A DNA stretch of 62,115 bases from Actinomycetaceae bacterium (lineage in GTDB: Bacteria > Actinomycetota > Actinomycetes > Actinomycetales > Actinomycetaceae): the NCBI GenBank assembly GCA_030537615.1, contig JAUNVP010000015.1, positions 1-62,115 of the forward strand, written 5' to 3'. Under the pieces are notes generated by a model. The model worked only from the letters and a program-made list of their open reading frames with translations. It searched no databases and was not told the origin of the DNA. Shown here piece after piece: positions 55,302 through 62,115 of the stretch (positions are counted from its first letter, which is position 1; every line of letters starts with the position of its first letter). Both the position numbers and the translations under genes were made by a program.

Positions 55302-56357
55302 CTACGGCATCGACATGTGTTCGAGTGACATCTGTGAATCAGGTGAGAACTCCCAGCTCGACGGGGCTACCCCCGCACGCGCGAGCTGCGATCCCATCGC
55401 CGCGATCTGAGCACCGTTGTCGGTGCAAAAACGCAGTGGGGGCATGCGAACGGTGATGCCAGCGGCCTCAGCCCGCTCGGTGAGAAGCTGACGGAGCCGG
55501 GAATTCGCGGAAAATCCCCCACCGACTACGATCGTGTCACAATCGTGATCGAGACAGGCACGCACAGCTTTGGCAGTGAGGGAATCATTGACCGCTTCGG
55601 AAAAACCGGCGCAGATATCCGCCGCATTCGGTTCGGTTCCTTCGACTTCAAGCGCTTTGAGGTAGCGAGAAACAGCGGTTTTTAAGCCTGAGAATGAGAA
55701 ATCGTACTTGTACCGCTCCTTGTCTTTCCCGGCCGCGAGGCCGCGGGGAAAGCGGATAGCTTCACGATCGCCCTCTTGGGACAGTCGATCGACATGCGGT
55801 CCACCCGGATACGGCAGGCCGAGCAGTCGCCCCACCTTATCGAAGGCTTCGCCCGCAGCATCATCGAGCGTACCGCCGAGCTCTACAACATCGGTTGCAA
55901 GGTCGTTGACGAGCAGGAGATTCGAGTGCCCGCCCGAGACAACTAGACCGATGAACTTCTCCGGCATTGGCCCATCGACCAGTTCATCGACGGCGAGGTG
56001 TCCGAGCACGTGATTGACGCCGTAAATGGGAACTCCCAGTGCCGATGCCAGGGCTTTGCCCGCGCAGATACCGACGGTGAGAGACCCCACGAGGCCCGGC
56101 CCCGCCGCTACTGCCACCGCGTCGACCTCGTTCAGCTCGACACCGGCCTCCGCGAGTGCGGCCTCCATCGTCGGAAGAAACGATTCGAGATGCGCGCGGG
56201 AGGCGATTTCGGGAATGATGCCGCCGTACCTGGCGTACTCGTCCATTGAGGTCGCCGTGCGGTCCGCGAGAAGAGTTCCTCCGCGCACAAGTGCGACACC
56301 AGTTTCATCGCACGTCGATTCGATGCCGAGAATGAGTGGATCAGTCTGTGTAGTCAC
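55302..56357 (-). CDS. tsaD: tRNA N6-threonylcarbamoyladenosine synthase subunit TsaD
   Basis: A 351-residue ASKHA ATPase that transfers threonylcarbamoyl to A37 of ANN-decoding tRNAs. It begins LILGIESTCDETGVALV, has the metal site HVLGH in YGVNHVLGHLAVDE, GLVVSGGHSNL, YPGGPHVDRLS, and ends with SLEHMSMP. GTG 56357 is the only plausible start, with GAGG almost touching it. On this strand it is 54 bases downstream of the large membrane-protein gene. Other tsa genes are not in the window. Confidence 0.95.
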   Translation of the reverse strand: MTTQTDPLILGIESTCDETGVALVRGGTLLADRTATSMDEYARYGGIIPEIASRAHLESFLPTMEAALAEAGVELNEVDAVAVAAGPGLVGSLTVGICAGKALASALGVPIYGVNHVLGHLAVDELVDGPMPEKFIGLVVSGGHSNLLLVNDLATDVVELGGTLDDAAGEAFDKVGRLLGLPYPGGPHVDRLSQEGDREAIRFPRGLAAGKDKERYKYDFSFSGLKTAVSRYLKALEVEGTEPNAADICAGFSEAVNDSLTAKAVRACLDHDCDTIVVGGGFSANSRLRQLLTERAEAAGITVRMPPLRFCTDNGAQIAAMGSQLARAGVAPSSWEFSPDSQMSLEHMSMP

Positions 56358-56411
56358 CCTCGCATTCTAACGCTGTCACAGCGCGCGGACGAACCTCGAC
56401 TCAACTGGCCA

Positions 56412-59400
56412 TTACTCCCGCTCGTATGTGGGTATCTGCATGGTAAGGATCGGCTGATCGGTGGTGAATGCGTCAACCAATTGATCGGTGATGTCACCAT
56501 CGACAGTGATCGCTTCCAACTTGGCGAGTACCTCTGGATTAATCGTCGCGTATGCGTAGGCATTGACGTAGACTCGGTCAGCTATGCGAATAACGAGCGA
56601 GCGAGGGGTGGCAGGGAGTTTTTCTGACGTTTCGTTGATGAAGCTGCCCTGAATAAAATCCAGGTAGTCGTAACCGTTGATGAAAGGAGCGTACACTCCA
56701 TTCGGGTCTTCTTTCGCACCGGTAATCAACACATTGGTGGGAAACGCGTAGGTTGCGGACCGAATGGCGGCCTCCACCGCCGCGTCATCGAAGTGGTCAC
56801 CGAGGTCTTCAATGAGGACTTCGCGCACACCGTACCGAGGTTCATCGAGAACAATTTCGCTTTGCCACAGTTCAACCGTTTGCGGATTGATATGACGCAG
56901 AATGTGCACAAACTGGTAGGTAACAGCCAACGCACACACGACAGCAATAACCGCGAAGGCCGCGGGACTACGCTGGACTAACGACGATAGGTGGTAGCGC
57001 GAATCAAGAACTTGATCACCCTGCCCGTCGCTCGACGTAAGAAGGTGAACATCAACATCAGAGTGAAGGAAGTCAGACAGGGATTCGTCAACCGGTTGGA
57101 CAAAGTCCAAGCACCGCACTCGTGCCGCACCTCGGTATCGCGCCGCTATTGCATCAAGCTCGAGGATTGATTCGGCAGGCTTCTTCACACCCGCCAGGAA
57201 CTTGCGGGAAATGGTGTGGATCGCCACCGCATCCTCGTAGTCGAGATGAGCGAACTCCGTGGCGTAGAGAACGGACACCTCATCGTCCCAATGCTTAACC
57301 CTGGCGTCTTGGGAGTCGAGTATTCGTAGTGTTCGGCGGAGCGATTGAGCTTGGACACGCAGGAATCGGACGGATAGTACCTGGTCGTCGAGATTAGCGC
57401 GCGGGTTTCCGGTTCCGAAACCGCAGAGTTCGACAACCTCGTCGAACTCATTTTTCCACTTGGTCCATCGCTTTACGAGCACATTGCTATAGGACGGATG
57501 CGACATCTGGGCACGTAGCATATCGAGTTCGCGCGAGTCCATTGTTAACGACAATCCGGTGAGGGTTGACGACACTTCACTGGCTTTACTTCGACGGTTA
57601 CGAATAATCGAATAGGGCCAGCCAACGAGGAAGAGGACGAACCCAACGATAACCGCCCAAAAGATGCCACGTGCGACGTAGGTTCCACTGGCAACCGGTT
57701 CAGGACGGTCGGGGATCATCTTAATATTGCGGGTCTCATAGGTAGCAGAAACAAGAGCATTCCAGATGGCGACGTCGCGGCTCACTTTGGTGTTGAGGAG
57801 CGTCTCATCAGAGTACAACGAGTATTTCAGACCCTCTTGCTTCTCAGTCTGGACATAGCCGCGAATCATTCCGCAGGTAATCCGTGTGCATTCGGCTCCG
57901 CCGGTCATCCATACGATGAGGGTATTGTCGTCAATGGGTTCCACCGCATCTGCGTCATATTTCCAATAGCCGTTCGGATCCGAGCAGTCCAAAGTGGCTG
58001 GATCGCATGGTTTTTCTTTCAAATGACGGGGAAAAATTTCGGCAAGCGACCGCTCCGTTCGAGAGCCGTCATCATGTGTTTCGAACTGCTGTTGATCGCT
58101 GCTGAGTACTTTGACGTTCAAGGGAATGGCGAAGCCTAAATTCTCGAGGTGGTTTTTTAAAGCTTCGGGGTGCTCGAGCACCCCGGCTTCGTCCTCGATG
58201 GAGACGCTGGTGGGATGAATCAGTGTGTCGCTGTCTTCACCCGCATATTCACTGAGGAGCGTATGCGTTTCCGCCTCACTATTCGCCAAATCAGTGGGAG
58301 CTGGATAGAAGGGGTCAAACCCCATCTTCTTCCCTCCGACAATAAAGCCCGTCAGTGACACTCCGGCTCCAGTCAGGAGAGCAATCGTCAGGGCGAATGC
58401 AACAAAGCGTGACGAATACGGCAGTGCCCCCGCCCGATCATGCTTGTGCATCTTCCCCTGCACGCTTCCAGAAACCTCCAGATCACGCGCATCGGAGGGG
58501 CTAAGTTCGATGATCTCCTCGACCTTCTCAGATGATGCGACCGCTCGAAATATCGCCGGTTTTTCGATATCAGCCTGCCCCGAGAATCGCTTGCCGTGCT
58601 CTGCTTTGAATGCAGCCAAAACCTGATCGAGCTGTTGGCTCATGTCGATGGCAAGCGCATCCCACAGTCGCAAGATTCGCTCGACTTCTGCAACACTGCC
58701 CACGGATGAGAGGGACGATTGCAGTACCCGTTCCCAGCGGTCAATCTGCCTGGTGAGTGGCTCGGTGTGCGTGCTCATCTCAATGCTTAACAGGCGAGCG
58801 CTGTCAATCGCGGCTTGTAGTTGGTGCGCGGAAGTTGAGTGCCGGGGGCGGAAATCGTCCGGTTTCGCGCAGGCCGCCATGTCCTCGACCAATACGTCGA
58901 AAGCACCGCTGACAGTGTCGGTCTGTTTCTTAATCGCCCACAGCGTCGGCATCTGCGCATGAGCTGCAAGCCATGAATCACTATGCCCATAGGTGTCGAA
59001 CCACAGTTCGGATAGGTTCGTGTAATAGTCGAGCCAGGTATCGAAGCGATTCTCCAACTGCGACTGATAGGTCGGCAATTGGCACGCAGAAATCTCGAGA
59101 GCACGGTCGTCAATCTTCGTACTCGTCTGGCCGAACTTATCTTTGACAGACTTCACGAGTTCTTTGCGCTCACGTCGTGAAGTGCTCGCCAATTCTGGAC
59201 ACCGCGACCGAAAACGCCAGTATTGGGCGAGGGAGCGTAGCAGTATCCACGCGATCGGGGCGACGGCAACCGCGATGAGCTGCCCGGCTGCGACAGCGTG
59301 GGTGGGAATATCGTGGAGGATGACCGCGCCGTCAGCAAGAGCCAGTTCATCGACGGCGCGAACAATATCGTCCGCACTCAACGCACCGCGCAAGAGCGGC

Positions 59401-59900
59401 TCTTGAATGAGGGATTGCCCGTACTCTCCATCTGCCGACAGTATGGTGTCGGGTTCTTTCGCAACAATGGTTTCGCCACTACTTGGATTAATCCAAATGC
59501 CCACAACACCGGCTCGAAGAACTTGTCGAGAAGTGAAGTATTGCGGCGCAACCGGTCTGATACGGCTGATACCTCTATTGAACAACTCGTCTTCATCATC
59601 TCGCCGGTCCGCTTCGGGTCCGATGTAGATGAATAAATCGACCTCACGGCCCCATCGCACACGTTCCAGCGACTTCACTAATGCGTCGGCATCGTATGCT
59701 TCGTCCTCGCTGATGACTTCGACGGAATTGGCAACATATCCGGGGAGCACGGTGCGTTGGATGGCGAACCACGTGCCGAAACCAAACAGGGCACTGATTA
59801 AAATAGTTCCGACTAATCTGAGGAAAAGATCTCGAACGTGTTGGCGCCGCTTTGCCACACGCGCACTTGTCCTGCGCTTACGCATCGTGCCATGTGCCAC
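56412..59900 (-). CDS. Large five-TM protein with three TPM-like extracytoplasmic domains
   Basis: A 1162-residue protein of unknown function. Helices are predicted near residues 27-49, 202-224, 498-521, 742-767 and 977-1000. The order is helix, outside domain 1 (about 55-195), helix, inside helical region (225-490), helix, outside domain 2 (525-740), helix, inside region (768-978), helix, outside domain 3 (1001-1162). Each outside domain opens with a similar acidic stretch: VEVISEDEAYDADALVKSLE, VSIEDEAGVLEHPEALKNHL and SEIVLDEPRYGVREVLIEDL. The pattern resembles TPM domains. GTG 59900 with AGGAGG before it is chosen over the longer frame to 59984. It is upstream of tsaD. Confidence 0.7.
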   Translation of the reverse strand: MAHGTMRKRRTSARVAKRRQHVRDLFLRLVGTILISALFGFGTWFAIQRTVLPGYVANSVEVISEDEAYDADALVKSLERVRWGREVDLFIYIGPEADRRDDEDELFNRGISRIRPVAPQYFTSRQVLRAGVVGIWINPSSGETIVAKEPDTILSADGEYGQSLIQEPLLRGALSADDIVRAVDELALADGAVILHDIPTHAVAAGQLIAVAVAPIAWILLRSLAQYWRFRSRCPELASTSRRERKELVKSVKDKFGQTSTKIDDRALEISACQLPTYQSQLENRFDTWLDYYTNLSELWFDTYGHSDSWLAAHAQMPTLWAIKKQTDTVSGAFDVLVEDMAACAKPDDFRPRHSTSAHQLQAAIDSARLLSIEMSTHTEPLTRQIDRWERVLQSSLSSVGSVAEVERILRLWDALAIDMSQQLDQVLAAFKAEHGKRFSGQADIEKPAIFRAVASSEKVEEIIELSPSDARDLEVSGSVQGKMHKHDRAGALPYSSRFVAFALTIALLTGAGVSLTGFIVGGKKMGFDPFYPAPTDLANSEAETHTLLSEYAGEDSDTLIHPTSVSIEDEAGVLEHPEALKNHLENLGFAIPLNVKVLSSDQQQFETHDDGSRTERSLAEIFPRHLKEKPCDPATLDCSDPNGYWKYDADAVEPIDDNTLIVWMTGGAECTRITCGMIRGYVQTEKQEGLKYSLYSDETLLNTKVSRDVAIWNALVSATYETRNIKMIPDRPEPVASGTYVARGIFWAVIVGFVLFLVGWPYSIIRNRRSKASEVSSTLTGLSLTMDSRELDMLRAQMSHPSYSNVLVKRWTKWKNEFDEVVELCGFGTGNPRANLDDQVLSVRFLRVQAQSLRRTLRILDSQDARVKHWDDEVSVLYATEFAHLDYEDAVAIHTISRKFLAGVKKPAESILELDAIAARYRGAARVRCLDFVQPVDESLSDFLHSDVDVHLLTSSDGQGDQVLDSRYHLSSLVQRSPAAFAVIAVVCALAVTYQFVHILRHINPQTVELWQSEIVLDEPRYGVREVLIEDLGDHFDDAAVEAAIRSATYAFPTNVLITGAKEDPNGVYAPFINGYDYLDFIQGSFINETSEKLPATPRSLVIRIADRVYVNAYAYATINPEVLAKLEAITVDGDITDQLVDAFTTDQPILTMQIPTYERE

Positions 59901-60032
59901 CGGTCCTCCTCTGATAGTCGCTAGTGGAGAATATATCGGAAGCGACGATCGGGGCACACACGCTGGTTTCGAGGAGTCTCCCATTCAAAGACTGAATTCT
60001 CGGTTTATGCGTGGCTATGAGACGATGGAGAT

Positions 60033-60860
60033 ATGGGCTCCCTAGTGTTTCTTGATGTTGATGGCACGCTACTCAATGAGGAACAGAATGTTCCCAACAG
60101 CGCTCGCCAGGCGTGCGCAAGAGCAAAAGAACGCGGTCATCTGCTGTTCATGTGTACGGGACGTTGCGGCCCAGAGATTTATCCCTGGCTGTGGGATCTG
60201 GGCTTTTCCGGCCTAGTTGCGACCAACGGTTCATACGGCGTGCAGGGCGAAACCGTATTGTTTGATCACCGTCTCGATACCTCCGACATTGAACGACTGA
60301 CCGAATTCTTGGTTGCTGCCGACGCTGACTGGGCCTGGCAAACTCCTGATACGCTTCACCCCACAGACGGCTTTATGCGGGCTTTCGAGGACTCGGTTTC
60401 CGGCCTCGAGACTGGGGTTGCTGGCCACTGGGGTCCCTACCTGGAGCGGGTGCGCCCCTTCTTACGCAGCGACCGGCCGGACTCGGCCTCCAAACTGGCG
60501 TTTTCTCTTCCTCCGTCATTGGGATACACTGCCGAAACTCTCACTGACCTTTTTGATGATCGGTACGTCATTGTTCCCGGTTCAGTGGGGGCGGGTAATC
60601 TCGTCCCCTTCGAGCTGGTAGCCCGTGGGGTGTCCAAGGGCTCGGGGTTGCGGGAGGTCGCCGATCACCTCGAAGTCCCATTGGACCAGACTGTAGCTGT
60701 CGGTGATTCCGCGAACGATGTATCGATGCTAGAGGCCGCGGGACTGTCCATTGCCATGGGGAACGGGACTGAGGCTGCTCAGGCGGCCGCAGACTGGGTA
60801 ACAACATCGGTTGATGAGGACGGGCTCGCCAGAGCACTGGAATACGCCAAACTCATCTAG
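60033..60860 (+). CDS. HAD phosphatase, Cof type
   Basis: A 275-residue HAD-superfamily hydrolase. Motif I is FLDVDGTLL with the two catalytic Asp residues, motif II FMCTGR, motif III Lys in GVSKGSGLREV, and motif IV VGDSANDVSML. The type IIB cap lies between motifs II and III, as in sugar-phosphate and nucleotide phosphatases. ATG 60033 begins the conserved strand. It is divergent from the large membrane protein across about 130 bp. The substrate is not predictable. Confidence 0.9.
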   Translation: MGSLVFLDVDGTLLNEEQNVPNSARQACARAKERGHLLFMCTGRCGPEIYPWLWDLGFSGLVATNGSYGVQGETVLFDHRLDTSDIERLTEFLVAADADWAWQTPDTLHPTDGFMRAFEDSVSGLETGVAGHWGPYLERVRPFLRSDRPDSASKLAFSLPPSLGYTAETLTDLFDDRYVIVPGSVGAGNLVPFELVARGVSKGSGLREVADHLEVPLDQTVAVGDSANDVSMLEAAGLSIAMGNGTEAAQAAADWVTTSVDEDGLARALEYAKLI

Positions 60861-60899
60861 ACTGGACTGAGGTCAGCCTAAGTACGAGGAGTGTTCACA

Positions 60900-61223
60900 G
60901 TGACTACCGCGTTGCATATTGCGTCAATGATTGCCGTTGGTATCGGTCTAGTCGCCATCATCATCGGTTCGATTGCGAAGAAGGACATTAGTAATCCCGC
61001 TAGCCCCAACCACGAGAAATCGCGTAGCCAGCTTCGGCTGAGCGCCTACGTGCTATACGCCGATGCCGTGGCACTGTTACTTATCGCAGTCGCATCTGCT
61101 GTCCTCCCTGAGACCGTGTCATGGCACGGCTTAATCGGGGGCACCGTCGTCGCTGTTTTGGCGGTGATGAGTGCTCGCGAAAACATGCGGCTGGCAAGCT
61201 CTGCACCGGGTGACGAACAGTAG
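60900..61223 (+). CDS. Small integral membrane protein
   Basis: A 107-residue protein with three predicted helices: about residues 4-24 (IASMIAVGIGLVAIIIGSIA), 47-68 and 72-90. A charged loop (KKDISNPASPNHEKSRSQ) separates the first two. No family recognised. Two GTG codons compete: 60891, which touches GAGGA, and 60900, nine bases after it; the second is preferred. It follows the HAD gene by 39 bases. Function unknown. Confidence 0.6.
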   Translation: MTTALHIASMIAVGIGLVAIIIGSIAKKDISNPASPNHEKSRSQLRLSAYVLYADAVALLLIAVASAVLPETVSWHGLIGGTVVAVLAVMSARENMRLASSAPGDEQ

Positions 61224-61228
61224 CGCAC

Positions 61229-61268
61229 GCGACACAGAGCCTACGCACGCAAGGCAGAGCCTACGTAC
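61229..61268. repeat. Two tandem copies of the 20-bp intergenic repeat
   Basis: GCGACACAGAGCCTACGCAC (61229-61248) and GCAAGGCAGAGCCTACGTAC (61249-61268) are head-to-tail copies of the unit arrayed at 1401-1573. A decayed third copy (GTTACCGAGAGTCATA) may follow. They sit between the small membrane-protein gene and the sdhB terminator, again between convergent genes. Confidence 0.8.
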
Positions 61269-61290
61269 GTTACCGAGAGTCATAAATTTG

Positions 61291-61322
61291 CTGGGGCCCC
61301 GAACCGAAGTCCGGGGCCCCAG
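61291..61322. terminator. Terminator hairpin between the small membrane-protein gene and sdhB
   Basis: CTGGGGCCCCG (61291-61301) pairs perfectly with CGGGGCCCCAG (61312-61322) around a 10-base loop. On the minus strand it is followed by the A/T-rich CAAATTTATG. It lies 24 bases after the sdhB stop and can serve both convergent genes. Confidence 0.75.
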
Positions 61323-61345
61323 GGCCAATACAACCAGAGGAGAGT

Positions 61346-62089
61346 CTAAACGCCCTTGAGCACTGCCTTACCCAACTGACGGTTGAGTGTGGAAATGACG
61401 TCGAGCGGAATCTGCTTCGGGCAGACGGCGGCACATTCACCAATGTTGGTGCACGTGCCGAAGCCTTCAGCATCATGCTGGTTGAGCATGTTGGTTACGC
61501 GGGTCAGATTCTCGGGCTGGCCTTGCGGGAGGAGTCCGAGGTGGGTGACCTTCGCGGAGGTGAATAGCATGGCGGCAGCATTCGGGCATGCTGCAACGCA
61601 CGCGCCACAGCCGATACAGGCTGCAGCCTCGAATGCACGGTCCGCCTTGTCCTTGGGGACAGGGGTTGCGTGCGCGTCGGGAGCCGCACCGGTATTCACC
61701 GAAATGTAGCCGCCTGCTTGGATAATGCGGTCGAGGGCGCGACGATCGACAACGAGGTCCTTGATAACCGGGAACGCGGTTGCGCGCCAGGGCTCAATGG
61801 TGATCGTGTCGCCGTCATTGAATGAACGCATGTGGAGCTGGCACGTTGTGGTGACCTCCGGGCCGTGGGCGATGCCGTTAATAACAACGCCACACATGCC
61901 ACAGATACCTTCACGGCAGTCAGAGTCAAATGCGATCGGTTCCTCGCCACGCTGGAAAAGTTCCTCGTTGAGAATGTCGAGCATCTCAAGGAATGAGGAG
62001 TCTTCCGATACCCCGGCGACCTTGTACTCGTGCATTGCGCCTCGGTCTTTGGGGCCGTTCTGGCGCCAGATTTTGAGTGTAATGTTCAC
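61346..62089 (-). CDS. sdhB: Succinate dehydrogenase iron-sulfur subunit
   Basis: A 247-residue electron-transfer subunit. The [2Fe-2S] ligands are in [10 protein letters not shown], with a further Cys in TTCQLHM. The [4Fe-4S] and third cluster ligands are in [12 protein letters not shown] and [10 protein letters not shown]. It passes electrons from the flavoprotein to the quinone site of the membrane anchor. GTG 62089 overlaps the sdhA stop, so the two are translationally coupled. The sequence is the actinobacterial SdhB form. Confidence 0.95.
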   Translation of the reverse strand: MNITLKIWRQNGPKDRGAMHEYKVAGVSEDSSFLEMLDILNEELFQRGEEPIAFDSDCREGICGMCGVVINGIAHGPEVTTTCQLHMRSFNDGDTITIEPWRATAFPVIKDLVVDRRALDRIIQAGGYISVNTGAAPDAHATPVPKDKADRAFEAAACIGCGACVAACPNAAAMLFTSAKVTHLGLLPQGQPENLTRVTNMLNQHDAEGFGTCTNIGECAAVCPKQIPLDVISTLNRQLGKAVLKGV

Positions 62090-62115
62090 TTGTAACTCCG
62101 CTGCTTCAGCTCGAT
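62086..62115 (-). CDS. sdhA: Succinate dehydrogenase flavoprotein, last codons only (cut by window edge)
   Basis: On the minus strand the final 30 bases read as IELKQRSYK followed by TGA, and this TGA overlaps the sdhB GTG (AAGTGA). Succinate dehydrogenase flavoproteins often end in Arg-Ser-Tyr, and sdhA is the normal gene before sdhB. Only the C-terminus is inside the window. Confidence 0.6.
   Translation of the reverse strand: MELKQRSYK

Noticed and set aside
60868-60886. DtxR-like site before the small membrane-protein gene
   Set aside because: Only 12 of 19 bases match and the right arm is absent.

Overview
The window looks like a chromosomal segment of a moderately high-GC actinobacterium. 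Support comes from a WhiB-family Fe-S regulator, a GuaB3-type IMPDH paralogue, an actinobacterial-style SdhB, a DtxR/IdeR-type iron box and a CIRCE element. The mix of fermentative genes (pta-ackA) with part of a TCA cycle (fumC, sdhAB) and a host-glycan locus suggests an animal-associated member of the Actinomycetaceae or a relative. That placement is inference. No rRNA, tRNA, CRISPR array, phage gene or insertion sequence was seen, and no stretch over 300 bases lacks a gene.

Layout. 1-3.2 kb: ACT-domain protein, SAM methyltransferase, a 20-bp intergenic repeat array, guaA. 3.2-8.5 kb: an unrecognised conserved-looking protein, then a glucose module (ROK regulator, sugar/H+ symporter, ROK glucokinase). 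8.5-12.2 kb: an asymmetric heterodimeric ABC exporter. 12.4-18.3 kb: pta-ackA, nadE, glutathione peroxidase. 18.4-22 kb: an MFS transporter, a carbonic-anhydrase-like protein, fumC. 22.2-30.8 kb: an eight-gene iron-uptake operon behind a promoter that overlaps a DtxR-type box. 30.8-36.8 kb: guaB3, a MauE-thioredoxin fusion, a DEDDh exonuclease, an L,D-transpeptidase, guaB. 36.8-49.4 kb: a mannoside/N-glycan locus (GH38, GH5-like, GH20, ABC importer with two paralogous binding proteins, LacI regulator, AGE-family sugar isomerase). 49.5-54.1 kb: a MerR regulator with a B12-like domain, whiB2-like, groES with CIRCE, a cytosine-deaminase-like amidohydrolase and a THUMP-like methyltransferase. 54.1-62.1 kb: YbdK-type ligase, tsaD, a very large five-TM protein with three similar extracytoplasmic domains, a Cof-type HAD phosphatase, a small membrane protein, sdhB and the last codons of sdhA.

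How the genes work together. The iron operon combines an FTR1 permease, a P19/Tp34 lipoprotein, a DUF2318 protein, a MacB-like ABC unit, an FMN-binding lipoprotein and the ApbE that would flavinylate it. This fits flavin-assisted iron acquisition at the cell surface. The glycan operon would import oligosaccharides and cut them inside the cell with alpha-mannosidase, a GH5-type enzyme (possibly beta-mannosidase) and hexosaminidase; the AGE-family enzyme would convert the mannose.

Most systems here belong to known families. The least explained items are the 1162-residue membrane protein with three TPM-like domains (56412-59900), the intergenic 20-bp repeat family with 51-bp higher-order period, the carbonic-anhydrase-like protein at 19743-20564 and the unrecognised 435-residue protein at 3255-4562.
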